A DNA stretch of 34,529 bases from Pseudobdellovibrionaceae bacterium (GCA_002722705.1 PBMP01000097.1:1-34529); one strand, 5' to 3'. Positions 26,135-34,199 are shown, counted from the stretch's first letter. The notes: generated by a model not told the origin, from the sequence alone. Numbers and translations: made by a program.

Positions 26135-26270
26135 CTATTGAGTCCTGGCGAGGCGAAAGCCCACATTCTTGCTGTGAAAAGAAGGCTTCCAGATGCCGCG
26201 ATTACCGGAACGAACATACCTAGAAGGATAGAACCAAGAACCGCCCCGCAAAACGCGGTAAGAGCCACCT
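26135..26270 (-). other. Candidate DGR variable region (3' end of FGE-fold gene)
   Basis: The last 45 codons of the FGE-fold gene, coding 'RVLRGGSW' to 'NVGFRLARTQ', contain 72 G/C in 135 bases by my count (about 53%), against 24 in 60 in a sample further inside the gene (26581-26640). The residues between RGGSW and GFRL (FYPSRYVRS, GIWKP, SFHSK) sit where DGR-diversified positions lie in FGE/C-type-lectin-fold targets. No template repeat or reverse transcriptase was found in the window, so this remains a candidate. Confidence 0.4.
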
Positions 26271-27772
26271 GAAGGACCCGATGGGTTTTTCTTCACAGAC
26301 TTAGAATAATAATCCCTCTCGTACCAATCAGAGACCCATTCCCACACGTTCCCATGCATGTCATAGAGTCCAAATTGATTCGGATTTTTCTGCGCTACAG
26401 GATGTGTCTTGTCCTCAGAATTTCCATCATACCAGCCTGAGTTATTTAATACGGAAACCTCATTACTACAAACAGGGTTACCTTGCTTGTCGGTACTTGA
26501 ATAATTTTTCCTGCAACCTGCCCGAGCAGCGTACTCCCATTCCGCTTCGGTGGGAAGCCTGTATAAATATCCATCATTTTTTTCATTCATTTTAGCAATA
26601 AAACCTTGAACTTCATCCCAAGAGACACTCTCCACCGGACAACTCTCACCACAAGAGATAAAAAATGATGGATTATCTCCCATCACACTCTTCCACATTC
26701 CTTGAGTCACTTCAGTGGTCATGATTTCAAATGGTGAGAGTGTTACTTCATGAACAGGTTTTTCATCCTCATCACAGCCACTCGAATCATCAGTACATCC
26801 CATTTGAAAACTTCCTCCTGGAAGCGACACAAACTTCATTTCTTTCATTTGAGATTCGATTGCTACAGCAGATGAAAACCTTCCTGATTTTACTGCAGGA
26901 TTTTGTTGAAGACTTTCTAGAACCGATTTTAATGCCTCACGAAGAATTCGCTCTTGAGCACCTAGATCTTCCTTATAGAGTTTAATTTTTTCAAATGCAT
27001 CACTCACCAATAAAGCTTCATTTCCAAATTTTGAATCTTTTAGATTTTCATCTACTAAAACCACTTGAAGCCACTGTTCTAAGATTTTCTTAAGAAATCT
27101 TGCACGATATCCTTCTTCCAAAACAGAATCTGTCCAAATTGATGCTAGTAAAAGTCGATCCGATGCAAACTGACCAAACTCGTCATAACTTTGATCACAG
27201 TTTTCATTTTCGAGACATTCGGTAGCTAAAACCTGATCAGCCTCTTGAAAGTATTGAATAGCAAGTGCAATCGAATCCTCAATAATCACCCTTTTAAGAA
27301 TAGGATTCGATGCTTTCCTTAATAAACCAGGCTTTAATACAGGGTTCCCTTTTTTATCAAGAATGTAATATGCCGAAGTTAGTGCAAGTCCTTGATTAAG
27401 AGCTACTCGCATAAAAAACTCTGCATGAGCCCCATTTGTTAATTTGTAAGATTTTTGAACAATTTTTTGAATTAAAATTCGATATTGATTATTCGCTTTA
27501 TTAATATCAAAACCTTGAGCTTCTTTTCGAAGTTTTTCTAGAGAAGCTTTGGAGTTTCTAAAAAATTCAGAAATTGCTTTCAATCGAGAGCGACTCAAAC
27601 GAATGGGAATATTTCCTTCAATCAAAGTTTCTGGATCCACTCCTTTTTTTTGTTGTTGACTCGAATTTTGAGTCTTTTGAATCAAGTTTAAAAGCTCGAT
27701 TTCAGATGATCCAAAACTCAATTGAGAAATCATTATCGCACTTATTACTATTATTTTAATTTTCCTCATCAT
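26135..27772 (-). CDS. Exported FGE-fold (SUMF1-like) protein with helical N-terminal domain, cassette 2
   Basis: 545 residues from the tandem ATG codons at 27772/27769; an earlier in-frame TTG at 27793 would add seven residues and lies almost at the previous stop. Signal peptide about 1-22. Residues 50-300 are helical with no named domain; 312-545 are an FGE-sulfatase/SUMF1-type domain ('VSLPGGSFQMG', 'FEIMTTEVTQGMW', 'RLPTEAEWEYAARAG', 'YDMHGNVWEWVSDWY', 'RGGSW', 'GFRLA'). The cysteine pair used by true formylglycine-generating enzymes near the C-terminus is missing, so this is probably a binding module, not an oxidase. Six cysteines (326-435) may form disulphides. Fourth gene of the TIGR02147-led operon, 24 bases after its neighbour. 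Its C-terminal region has DGR-like features. Confidence 0.9.
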   Translation of the reverse strand: MMRKIKIIVISAIMISQLSFGSSEIELLNLIQKTQNSSQQQKKGVDPETLIEGNIPIRLSRSRLKAISEFFRNSKASLEKLRKEAQGFDINKANNQYRILIQKIVQKSYKLTNGAHAEFFMRVALNQGLALTSAYYILDKKGNPVLKPGLLRKASNPILKRVIIEDSIALAIQYFQEADQVLATECLENENCDQSYDEFGQFASDRLLLASIWTDSVLEEGYRARFLKKILEQWLQVVLVDENLKDSKFGNEALLVSDAFEKIKLYKEDLGAQERILREALKSVLESLQQNPAVKSGRFSSAVAIESQMKEMKFVSLPGGSFQMGCTDDSSGCDEDEKPVHEVTLSPFEIMTTEVTQGMWKSVMGDNPSFFISCGESCPVESVSWDEVQGFIAKMNEKNDGYLYRLPTEAEWEYAARAGCRKNYSSTDKQGNPVCSNEVSVLNNSGWYDGNSEDKTHPVAQKNPNQFGLYDMHGNVWEWVSDWYERDYYSKSVKKNPSGPSGGSYRVLRGGSWFYPSRYVRSGNRGIWKPSFHSKNVGFRLARTQ

Positions 27773-27796
27773 AAAACTCTTTCTTTTATACAAAAT

Positions 27797-28693
27797 TTAT
27801 TTCAACCGCTTCTTCAAACGAGTGACTGGGCGTTTACAAACTGAATTTTCGTTCATATTAATCAACTGAAGTTCCCTACGATCCCAAAACATCCAACGGT
27901 CTCGTTTTAAAAAAACAGCAAGAGCGGAAAGGATATGACCAGGGATTTTACCACTTGCTGTTTCTCCTGTAACTTGAGTGGGATAAAACGAATAAAGAAT
28001 CTTTCCTCCATAGGAGTCCACGTCCACCAATGTAAAATCTCCAAATTCTGAATCAGATTCACCAGCAATGGTTCCACTCGCACGTTCCCCTGCATGATTG
28101 ATTGTTAAAGAATTTGAAGCATTTTTTTCCTGAAGTCGATCTCTCACTATAATATCTTTATCATTTGGAAGTGTAAGAAACTGAAGTCTATCCCGCTGCG
28201 CTTTTCGAACTCTAATTTTAAAATCACACCCTCTTGATTTTCCACTCGAAGTCGGATTTAAACGAAGCTCAGGACGATTTCCACGAGAAACCGTTTCACT
28301 TGAAAACTCACCTTCTCCAGAAATCACTCCGGGTAACTCCCAAGAATAATCTCCTTGTCCAATCCTTCTCTTTCTCACCGCTCTCCATCGATGAGTTCCA
28401 TCGGGTAACTCGTCGACAATAAATAATCCTGCTTGATTACTTTTTTCTTTCAGTAATAGCGCTAAAGTTAAGGGTTCATCCTCTAAACCATTTTCACTAG
28501 ATTTTACATACATCGTCTCTACGATAACTTTTATTCGTTGTTGATCTCGATACTTAATATCTCCTCCGAAATATTTTCCTCGGTAAAACCCATCTTCAAT
28601 CGGAGCTCCAACAGCACTTGAAAAATTCACAATCAACCCTATTCCTAAAGCGATTGAAGCCTTTATTCTCTTTAATTTTATAATCTTCTTCAT
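27797..28693 (-). CDS. Exported protein of cassette 2, third gene
   Basis: 298 residues from the ATG at 28693, chosen over the longer frame (28741) because AAGGAG lies 9 bases before it and the signal peptide (KKIIKLKRIKASIALGIGL to about 'AVGA') follows directly; the longer start would overlap the previous gene. The mature part is beta-rich and basic, with 'GFYRGKYFGGDIKY' at its start and 'GESDSEFGDFTLVDVDSYGG' in the middle; I recognise no domain. It has the operon position of the truncated gene at 1-740 of cassette 1 and shares its late 'LAVFLK' motif, a hint of distant homology. Periplasmic or secreted; function unknown. Confidence 0.82.
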   Translation of the reverse strand: MKKIIKLKRIKASIALGIGLIVNFSSAVGAPIEDGFYRGKYFGGDIKYRDQQRIKVIVETMYVKSSENGLEDEPLTLALLLKEKSNQAGLFIVDELPDGTHRWRAVRKRRIGQGDYSWELPGVISGEGEFSSETVSRGNRPELRLNPTSSGKSRGCDFKIRVRKAQRDRLQFLTLPNDKDIIVRDRLQEKNASNSLTINHAGERASGTIAGESDSEFGDFTLVDVDSYGGKILYSFYPTQVTGETASGKIPGHILSALAVFLKRDRWMFWDRRELQLINMNENSVCKRPVTRLKKRLK

Positions 28694-28719
28694 AAATTTC
28701 TTCTCCTTAAACTTTACTT

Positions 28720-29874
28720 TTATTGATAATAAGACCGACAACTATTTCGAAATTGGCTTCTATCCAAATAATCTACGATACAATCCAAATCACTTTTAAG
28801 ATGATCAAATCTTCCTGGTCCAACATAGTAGCCGTCACGAAGGTCTTCTGAGATATCAATCAAATCCCAAATCAAAGATGCATCACGGTAAACATAAAGT
28901 GTTTCCATCAAGTCTTGAGCAGCATAAGTCGTGACACGTTCAGCAAGTTTTGTGACATAATTTGAGTCCCCAATAGGTACGACCCTCGTTCCGCCATGAG
29001 CATGAGGAGCATAAGTTTTAAGTAAAAACTTGCGACTCAAAAAATCTAAATGTTCGCGAACGTAATCTACATAAAGCGCTTCAAAGTTTCGATAATCTGC
29101 CCACTCATCGTGACACTGAGTACGACATCTCGGATACCAGTGGTACCAATAGGCAAGATAGTATCGGGAATCAACATTGCGTTCCATGCGAATAATGAAG
29201 CGAACATATTGATCTAAAAAATCATATCTAGCTTTTTTTGCTCGAGTGGATTGATTAGAGTCTGCTTTTAAAATAGCATTGAGTTCAAGTCCTCGTTTTA
29301 CTAACGTCCATGTCAATGGACCTCCAATTTCAGGATCAATATTTAACGAGTGATAAATTCTTTCAAGAGTAACCTCAAGACGTCGACTTGCTAAAACGAG
29401 CTGCCGCCCGTTTCCTTGTCCTAGTCGATGTTTTCGAGAGATTAAAAGAGCATCTCTTTTTGCTCTACTCAAGACACGTTCCACCCGACTACACCACGCT
29501 GAAAGATCTTGAAGTAAATCTTCTCGAGGACCAACTAATCCAGATCGAAGCTCAAATGAAAACAAAGGTGAACGATTAGATTCTTTTTGAGTTTTAGTAG
29601 ATTCCTTCGATAAATCTTCGTTTTTTAAAACTTGAGCTCCTTTTTTTGGTTTTTGTATTTTCACCGAATTTTGTGCTTCTCCAGTAATTTCAAGACGAGT
29701 TCCCAATTGTTTATCTATTTTTCGAACTAAAACATCTTCAGCGTTTCCTCCTCCGCCCCCTGTTCCAACGCCTTCTTGCGTAGGAAGCATTGAGTCTTTC
29801 GCTATTGCATTAATCGTCAGACTTATCAAAACGACACTTATTCCAAAATTTATTTTTTTTAACTTCTTATACAT
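28720..29874 (-). CDS. Exported helical protein of cassette 2
   Basis: 384 residues from the ATG at 29874, which follows the regulator's stop by 20 bases and has AAAGG 8 bases before it; a longer start (29898) would overlap the regulator. Signal peptide about 1-25 (ending 'NAIAK'), a glycine run at 39-43, a low-complexity charged linker to about 110, then a helical domain with 'AWCSRVERVL', 'VKRGLELN', aromatic-rich 'YYLAYWYHWYPRC' with a nearby second Cys, and 'GGTRVVPIGD' followed by 'YAAQDLMETLYVYRDA'. This order of motifs is shared with the exported protein at 3764-4591 of cassette 1. The tail keeps two cysteines. I do not know the function; position argues for co-regulation by the adjacent TIGR02147 protein. 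Confidence 0.85.
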   Translation of the reverse strand: MYKKLKKINFGISVVLISLTINAIAKDSMLPTQEGVGTGGGGGNAEDVLVRKIDKQLGTRLEITGEAQNSVKIQKPKKGAQVLKNEDLSKESTKTQKESNRSPLFSFELRSGLVGPREDLLQDLSAWCSRVERVLSRAKRDALLISRKHRLGQGNGRQLVLASRRLEVTLERIYHSLNIDPEIGGPLTWTLVKRGLELNAILKADSNQSTRAKKARYDFLDQYVRFIIRMERNVDSRYYLAYWYHWYPRCRTQCHDEWADYRNFEALYVDYVREHLDFLSRKFLLKTYAPHAHGGTRVVPIGDSNYVTKLAERVTTYAAQDLMETLYVYRDASLIWDLIDISEDLRDGYYVGPGRFDHLKSDLDCIVDYLDRSQFRNSCRSYYQ

Positions 29875-29894
29875 TCTCTTTACCTTTCTTTCTC

Positions 29895-30839
29895 TCATTC
29901 TGTAAGTTTCATTAATTGTGCATTGAACGCGACGACGGACTTTCTAGAATTCTTTGAAATCGGAAAATCTCGATTCAAAGCCAATCTAAATTTTTTAATT
30001 CTCTGTTTAATTTCTTCAAGATCTTCATCATTAACTGCAAGCGTAAATGTAGAAACTTCACGATCTTCCATGGGGTCACCATCAATCGAATCTTTAGCTC
30101 GATCCAAATAGTCTTTATGGTAATTTCTCAAGGCGTAATCAATACCTTCCGGATGAAAATCAATTCCAGGGTTTATAAGTTTATATTTTCCATTTTCAAA
30201 ATTAACCATTCCGAGTTCTTGTAAAATCTGCCACGCCTCTTTTGCTTGTTTTTTTGTAATTTTTCTTTTTAATTTTTTACAAAGCCATTCAGGATCTGGA
30301 TTAAATCCATCAATACTCACCATTTGATGAATAGCAACCACGTACCATCGACTAAAAAACTTTGCATGATCTTTTATTTTTAATAAAATATCTCGATGCT
30401 CATCCGGAGAAATCGAATGAAGTTGTTCAAGATAATACGCTTTATCTTCTGATTTCTTTGCTTGGGTGAAAAACACTAAATTCTGAAAATAAAGAATTTC
30501 TTTTCCTCTTAATTCAATCGCTTTAGAAAACGCACGAATAGTATCAGGCCCTAAATTTCTTTTTTTTCGAATGACCATCCCTAAAAGAGTTGGTGATTGA
30601 AGCCCCGCACGTCTGGCAAAGACTGCCCCTGAAAATTTTGGATTACTCTTTTTTTTCCAGTCTAACCATCTAGAAAGAAATTTTCGGTAGTCTCGAAAAT
30701 CAAAAACCTTAGGAACCTCAACTAATTCTTCTTCAGCTTGAGATATTTCTTTCACCAACCCGACAGTAGAGAGAGGGCCTGAGTTGCTTGAAGAAAAATG
30801 CTCTTGAGATCCACTAAGGTTTCCGTTCGTTTTGTTCAT
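29895..30839 (-). CDS. TIGR02147 family regulator (cassette 2)
   Basis: 314 residues. After a Ser/Gly-rich, disordered N-terminal 40 residues comes 'FDFRDYRKFLSRWLDWKKK' (46-64), an HTH-like segment ('FARRAGL...RKKRNLGPDT', 74-100) and 'YFQNLVFFTQAKK', all TIGR02147 hallmarks; the second half is DUF4423-like. Clear paralogue of the protein at 1632-2546. The ATG at 30839 has no good SD. A possible promoter TTGTGT-N17-TACAAC (30877-30849) would leave almost no leader. It heads a four-gene leftward operon of exported proteins and is divergent from an HExxH peptidase gene. Presumed cytoplasmic transcription factor; ligand unknown. Confidence 0.9.
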   Translation of the reverse strand: MNKTNGNLSGSQEHFSSSNSGPLSTVGLVKEISQAEEELVEVPKVFDFRDYRKFLSRWLDWKKKSNPKFSGAVFARRAGLQSPTLLGMVIRKKRNLGPDTIRAFSKAIELRGKEILYFQNLVFFTQAKKSEDKAYYLEQLHSISPDEHRDILLKIKDHAKFFSRWYVVAIHQMVSIDGFNPDPEWLCKKLKRKITKKQAKEAWQILQELGMVNFENGKYKLINPGIDFHPEGIDYALRNYHKDYLDRAKDSIDGDPMEDREVSTFTLAVNDEDLEEIKQRIKKFRLALNRDFPISKNSRKSVVAFNAQLMKLTE

Positions 30840-30994
30840 TACAAACGAGTTGTACTGAGATGGCGTATTTCACACAACAACTTTTTTGACTTAATGCACA
30901 ATTTATGAGAACACCTGTTCCGACTTCAAATATAAAAAATAAATTTAAAATAGATGACTTATTTTATTTTTATGGAAAAAAAAGAGAAAGTTAC

Positions 30995-32056
30995 ATGAAA
31001 ACCTATTTACTCAATTTTTCAATAAATACGTTTTTTAGAATATCAACACAGTGTATTTCTGTTCTCACTCTGATGCACACTTGTTCTGATTCTTACGCTA
31101 AAGAATTGATTCCACTTGGTTGCTGGGAATCAAACTGTATAGAAATTTCTGAAGATTTAATGGCGTCTAAAAAATCAATTCTTTCCTCACTTAAAAAAAC
31201 ACTAACGATTATAAAAAAAAACTCCGTTCTCCATTCCAGATTACCCAAAAAATGGTCAATTCTTGTTGACTCTTCTTGGAGTCGAACTCCTGGAGGGTAC
31301 ACTTCCCTTTCACTCCATGATTCAAAAGGAAATTCGGCAATTCTAATTACTCCTTCATCGATTCAAAATGATATTGAAACCACAGCAATTGTCGTACATG
31401 AAGCAGCTCACCTCGCACATTTAACAATAAAGCCCAATGAAGAATCTTGGATTTTAGAGGGTCTTGCACTTCTATTTGAAGAACTCGTTGTACATCGTCC
31501 ATCTCCTTATGTTTATAATGGATTTATTTTTCCTGAAACATCTTTGACAGCAAGTCTTGATGTACATCAGTCAGATTACCGTTTTGGAGAATCTGAAGCG
31601 GCCCAGTACGGACATTTGGCGCAGTATTTTAGTTATATTTATCGTCTGTGTGGACAATCAACACTCATTAACAATTTACTCGATTCTAAAAATTCAAAAA
31701 CAGGAATTTCACTCATGGATGAGGTACTACCCGCATCATCAGATCAATCCCTGATGTGTAAAGATTTTAAATCTAGCTTTAAAGCATTCTCTTTAGCTCG
31801 AATCAAAGGATCCCAAAACTCATGGGATAAAAATGAATCTATTTTTTTAAGTCAACAACCCATTACTATAAGAGAGTGTCCAATTCAAAAACTTCCTTCG
31901 TGGTCCACATCTGTCTATCGCCTCAGGTCCCAAAGCTGCACTCAAAAGCCTAAAACAAAATGTGAAACGAACGAAATTCCTTGGGGTGCTTCTCGTTGTA
32001 TTCAAATTCATTACTCAGAAAAAGATTTTGGTTCCCATAGCCACTCCCGTACGTGA
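30995..32056 (+). CDS. Exported HExxH (gluzincin-like) peptidase, cassette 2
   Basis: 353 residues from the ATG at 30995, preferred over an upstream in-frame ATG (30905) because a signal-like hydrophobic segment (about 4-35, 'SVLTLMHTCSDSYA') starts here and the earlier ATG has no ribosome site. Zinc motif HEAAH at 135-139 and E155 in 'WILEGLA', 16 residues on, exactly as in the cassette 1 peptidase; 'QYG' block near 207 and a late 'LARIKG' also match. Eight or more cysteines outside the motif suggest an oxidising compartment. The end overlaps the convergent outer-membrane gene by 42 bases. Probably acts in the envelope or is secreted; substrate unknown. Confidence 0.85.
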   Translation: MKTYLLNFSINTFFRISTQCISVLTLMHTCSDSYAKELIPLGCWESNCIEISEDLMASKKSILSSLKKTLTIIKKNSVLHSRLPKKWSILVDSSWSRTPGGYTSLSLHDSKGNSAILITPSSIQNDIETTAIVVHEAAHLAHLTIKPNEESWILEGLALLFEELVVHRPSPYVYNGFIFPETSLTASLDVHQSDYRFGESEAAQYGHLAQYFSYIYRLCGQSTLINNLLDSKNSKTGISLMDEVLPASSDQSLMCKDFKSSFKAFSLARIKGSQNSWDKNESIFLSQQPITIRECPIQKLPSWSTSVYRLRSQSCTQKPKTKCETNEIPWGASRCIQIHYSEKDFGSHSHSRT

Positions 32057-32731
32057 CAAATCAACACCATTTGCTCTTTGCGAATTACCATAATAAGAGC
32101 CATAAAGACGAATGAAGCTAAAATCGATAAATGCTCCAACTTCAAAACCAGATCCACTTAAAACTCCAATCTGACTGGGAGTAGAATCAAAGTAATAACG
32201 ATATCCCCCATCAATCCCAAAGAATTTGAGAATGTAGATCGAACTCCATATTCCGGCAAAAGGATTTCTAAAAGAAGGGTCATTGGCAAGAAGGCTGGTT
32301 CTCACTCCCCCCTCCAAAGTAATATTTGTACCTTGAGCATGATATCCAAATATCCTTAACTTAAAAGCCAACAACCACCGTTTTAAATCTTCATTTTGAT
32401 ATTGAAACTCAAGCCCAAAGATTGAAGCATAGGCAGCAGCAATAAATCGAGATCCCGGTTGATTTCCCGTTCCTTCCAATTGATAAAGCCGATATTCACC
32501 ACCGATATAAAACTCGTAAGGAGAGGGTGAATGAAGTGCGAGCCACAAGTCCATCATCCTCATTCGATCCCTTTGATCCAACCAGTCTGCAAGACTCCAT
32601 CTGGATTGTTTTTTCTCTTCTTGCTTGTCTACAATAAATGTAAAAACATCAGCTTTGACTGGACTTGTTTGAAAAATAATCGATAGACCAATAATGCAGA
32701 TAAAAGTTTTTTTAAATTGAAATGATCTCAT
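32015..32731 (-). CDS. Outer-membrane beta-barrel protein
   Basis: 238 residues. Signal peptide about 1-27 ('IIFQTSPVKA'). The mature part opens with a charged segment, then alternating amphipathic strands ('EFYIGGEYRLYQL', 'FGIDGGYRYYF', 'FIRLYGSYYG') and ends '...VAMGTKIFF', with the C-terminal Phe of Bam-inserted barrels. About eight strands would fit the length. No specific family is recognised. It is downstream of the larger outer-membrane gene on the same strand but separated from it by a strong terminator, so it probably has its own promoter. Its 3' end overlaps the convergent peptidase gene. Confidence 0.8.
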   Translation of the reverse strand: MRSFQFKKTFICIIGLSIIFQTSPVKADVFTFIVDKQEEKKQSRWSLADWLDQRDRMRMMDLWLALHSPSPYEFYIGGEYRLYQLEGTGNQPGSRFIAAAYASIFGLEFQYQNEDLKRWLLAFKLRIFGYHAQGTNITLEGGVRTSLLANDPSFRNPFAGIWSSIYILKFFGIDGGYRYYFDSTPSQIGVLSGSGFEVGAFIDFSFIRLYGSYYGNSQRANGVDLSRTGVAMGTKIFF

Positions 32732-32749
32732 AGAGGGATCATAACAAAA

Positions 32750-32784
32750 AACCCTGGCTTCTCAATCATTAAGAAGCCAGGGTT
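32750..32784 (-). terminator. Intrinsic terminator after the large outer-membrane protein gene
   Basis: AACCCTGGCTTCT (32750-32762) pairs perfectly with AGAAGCCAGGGTT (32772-32784): 13 bp, 9-base loop. Read leftward it is followed by TTTTTGTTAT. It ends transcription of the gene at 32811-34199. Confidence 0.88.
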
Positions 32785-32810
32785 CTGATTGAGATAGAAT
32801 CAGACTTTAC

Positions 32811-34199
32811 TTAGAATCGACCACCAATTCCAACACCTGCTCGAGGGCCGACAGCGGTATTTTGAGCACCAGTGCTCTCTACTTCCTCTTTGAAAATCAC
32901 GGTTCTATTTGAAATTTCAGCTCCTCCTTCAACATAGAAGTAGAAACTTCCTGATGGAACTGGAGAAACCTGAATTCTTCCAAGTACATTTCCTTCAAAT
33001 CCTTTGCTAATCGTTGCAATATCTCGTCGTTTTTCATTTTTACCATCTAAACCGAGATATTCTTCAATACGACCCGCTTCTTCGGCAAGTCCTGGACCTT
33101 CTGGAGCAACCGCATTAGTCACCGCTCTTCGAAGAGAGGCATCCAAACTGAGTTTCACGATTTCTCTAGAGTCCTCAAAACTTCCTCCAAATTGTCCACC
33201 TAACTCAACAGAGGCCGGATCACCGTATTTTGGGCTCCATAAAATCCCATACCTTCGGTCAACTCGGTTTAACTGAACAGTTGGACCTGCATAACCCGTC
33301 ACAAAGTGTCCACTTCCCACTTCAGTTTCAACAAGGGCTCCTGCAGAAAAGCCTCCACCGACTTTTGCTCCGTCTCCTTCAAATCGTCCTCCGATATAGA
33401 AACCAGCTAAATCGTTATAAACTTTTCCTCCACCAAAATTAAATCCATAAGTGATCGCAGGAACTTTCTCACAGTCAAAGCTTGCGGTTCTCCCAAAACA
33501 GTACCTAGAATCAGCATCCGTGGTTAAAACAGCCTGAGCTTGAGCTTGGTACGGATCCGTATAATCATTGTCCGTTCCTTCACTGCTTCCATCAGGGTTT
33601 TCACCACATTGTATACTTCCATCTGGATTTTCTTGTTCATAACAATTCGGTGTATCTTCTACGGTTGGTTGTTCTTGAGGAGTGGTTGATTCTCCTGGAG
33701 AAAGCCCACCGAGTTGATGCTGAGGTCGTCTAATCTTCGGACGAGTGCTTCGACTCATGATTCCCAAATGACCGCCCCAATTAATAAAGCCTCCATCACC
33801 AAAACGTTTCAAACCTTTGTATTTGATTTTCATTCCGTGTTGATGTTGTTTTCCACCCTGAAGGTCTCCATTTCCTGGGTGAGCCATATAGTCATACCCA
33901 GCTTCAAATTGTTGCTCTAAGTCATCGCGGATATACTCTCCTTTTGGTGCTTTTTTAGAAGCACGATAGGTAGGACGAGGAGTTCGACTCGATCCGTATC
34001 CAGGATCTGATTCGACATCTCCTTCAGAAGAGTCCCCAGAAAGACAAATCACGTCTCCTGTACTTTCATCGATTCCCGTTCCATTCGGACAACGATCCGA
34101 GGTTGAAACATCATCTAAAGGTCCCATTTGATTTGCATAACTGATCGGACTCGACCCCATTATACCCACTGCCATCATTAAAATTAATTTGCGATTCAT
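32811..34199 (-). CDS. Large exported protein with outer-membrane barrel-like C-terminus
   Basis: 462 residues from the ATG at 34199, which has GGAGAG four bases before it and directly starts the signal peptide (MNRKLILMMAVGIMGSSPIS to 'YANQ'); an ATG four codons earlier would place the ribosome site inside the gene. The first 200 mature residues are low-complexity, rich in Asp, Gly, Ser, Pro and Gln, with a repeat-like 'ENPDGS' pair ('QENPDGSIQCGENPDGSSEG'). From about 225 on come glycine-rich strands ('YGFNFGGGKVYNDLAGFYIGG') ending '...RAGVGIGGRF', fitting an outer-membrane barrel with an extended N-terminal surface or periplasmic domain. Monocistronic with its own terminator. No named family recognised. 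Confidence 0.78.
   Translation of the reverse strand: MNRKLILMMAVGIMGSSPISYANQMGPLDDVSTSDRCPNGTGIDESTGDVICLSGDSSEGDVESDPGYGSSRTPRPTYRASKKAPKGEYIRDDLEQQFEAGYDYMAHPGNGDLQGGKQHQHGMKIKYKGLKRFGDGGFINWGGHLGIMSRSTRPKIRRPQHQLGGLSPGESTTPQEQPTVEDTPNCYEQENPDGSIQCGENPDGSSEGTDNDYTDPYQAQAQAVLTTDADSRYCFGRTASFDCEKVPAITYGFNFGGGKVYNDLAGFYIGGRFEGDGAKVGGGFSAGALVETEVGSGHFVTGYAGPTVQLNRVDRRYGILWSPKYGDPASVELGGQFGGSFEDSREIVKLSLDASLRRAVTNAVAPEGPGLAEEAGRIEEYLGLDGKNEKRRDIATISKGFEGNVLGRIQVSPVPSGSFYFYVEGGAEISNRTVIFKEEVESTGAQNTAVGPRAGVGIGGRF

Noticed and set aside
25981-26268. Open frame on the minus strand overlapping the end of the FGE gene
   Set aside because: It is out of phase with the well-supported FGE domain, has no ribosome site and runs through the hairpin region; it is open because of the GC-rich composition.
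26135-27772. Genuine formylglycine-generating enzyme (sulfatase activator)
   Set aside because: The C-terminal Cys pair of catalytic FGEs is absent and no sulfatase gene is near; the protein is exported and has a large extra N-terminal domain.
30848-30882. AGTTGT/ACAACT inverted repeat upstream of the cassette 2 regulator
   Set aside because: Only 6-bp arms with no extension and different from the cassette 1 repeat; expected by chance in such AT-rich DNA.
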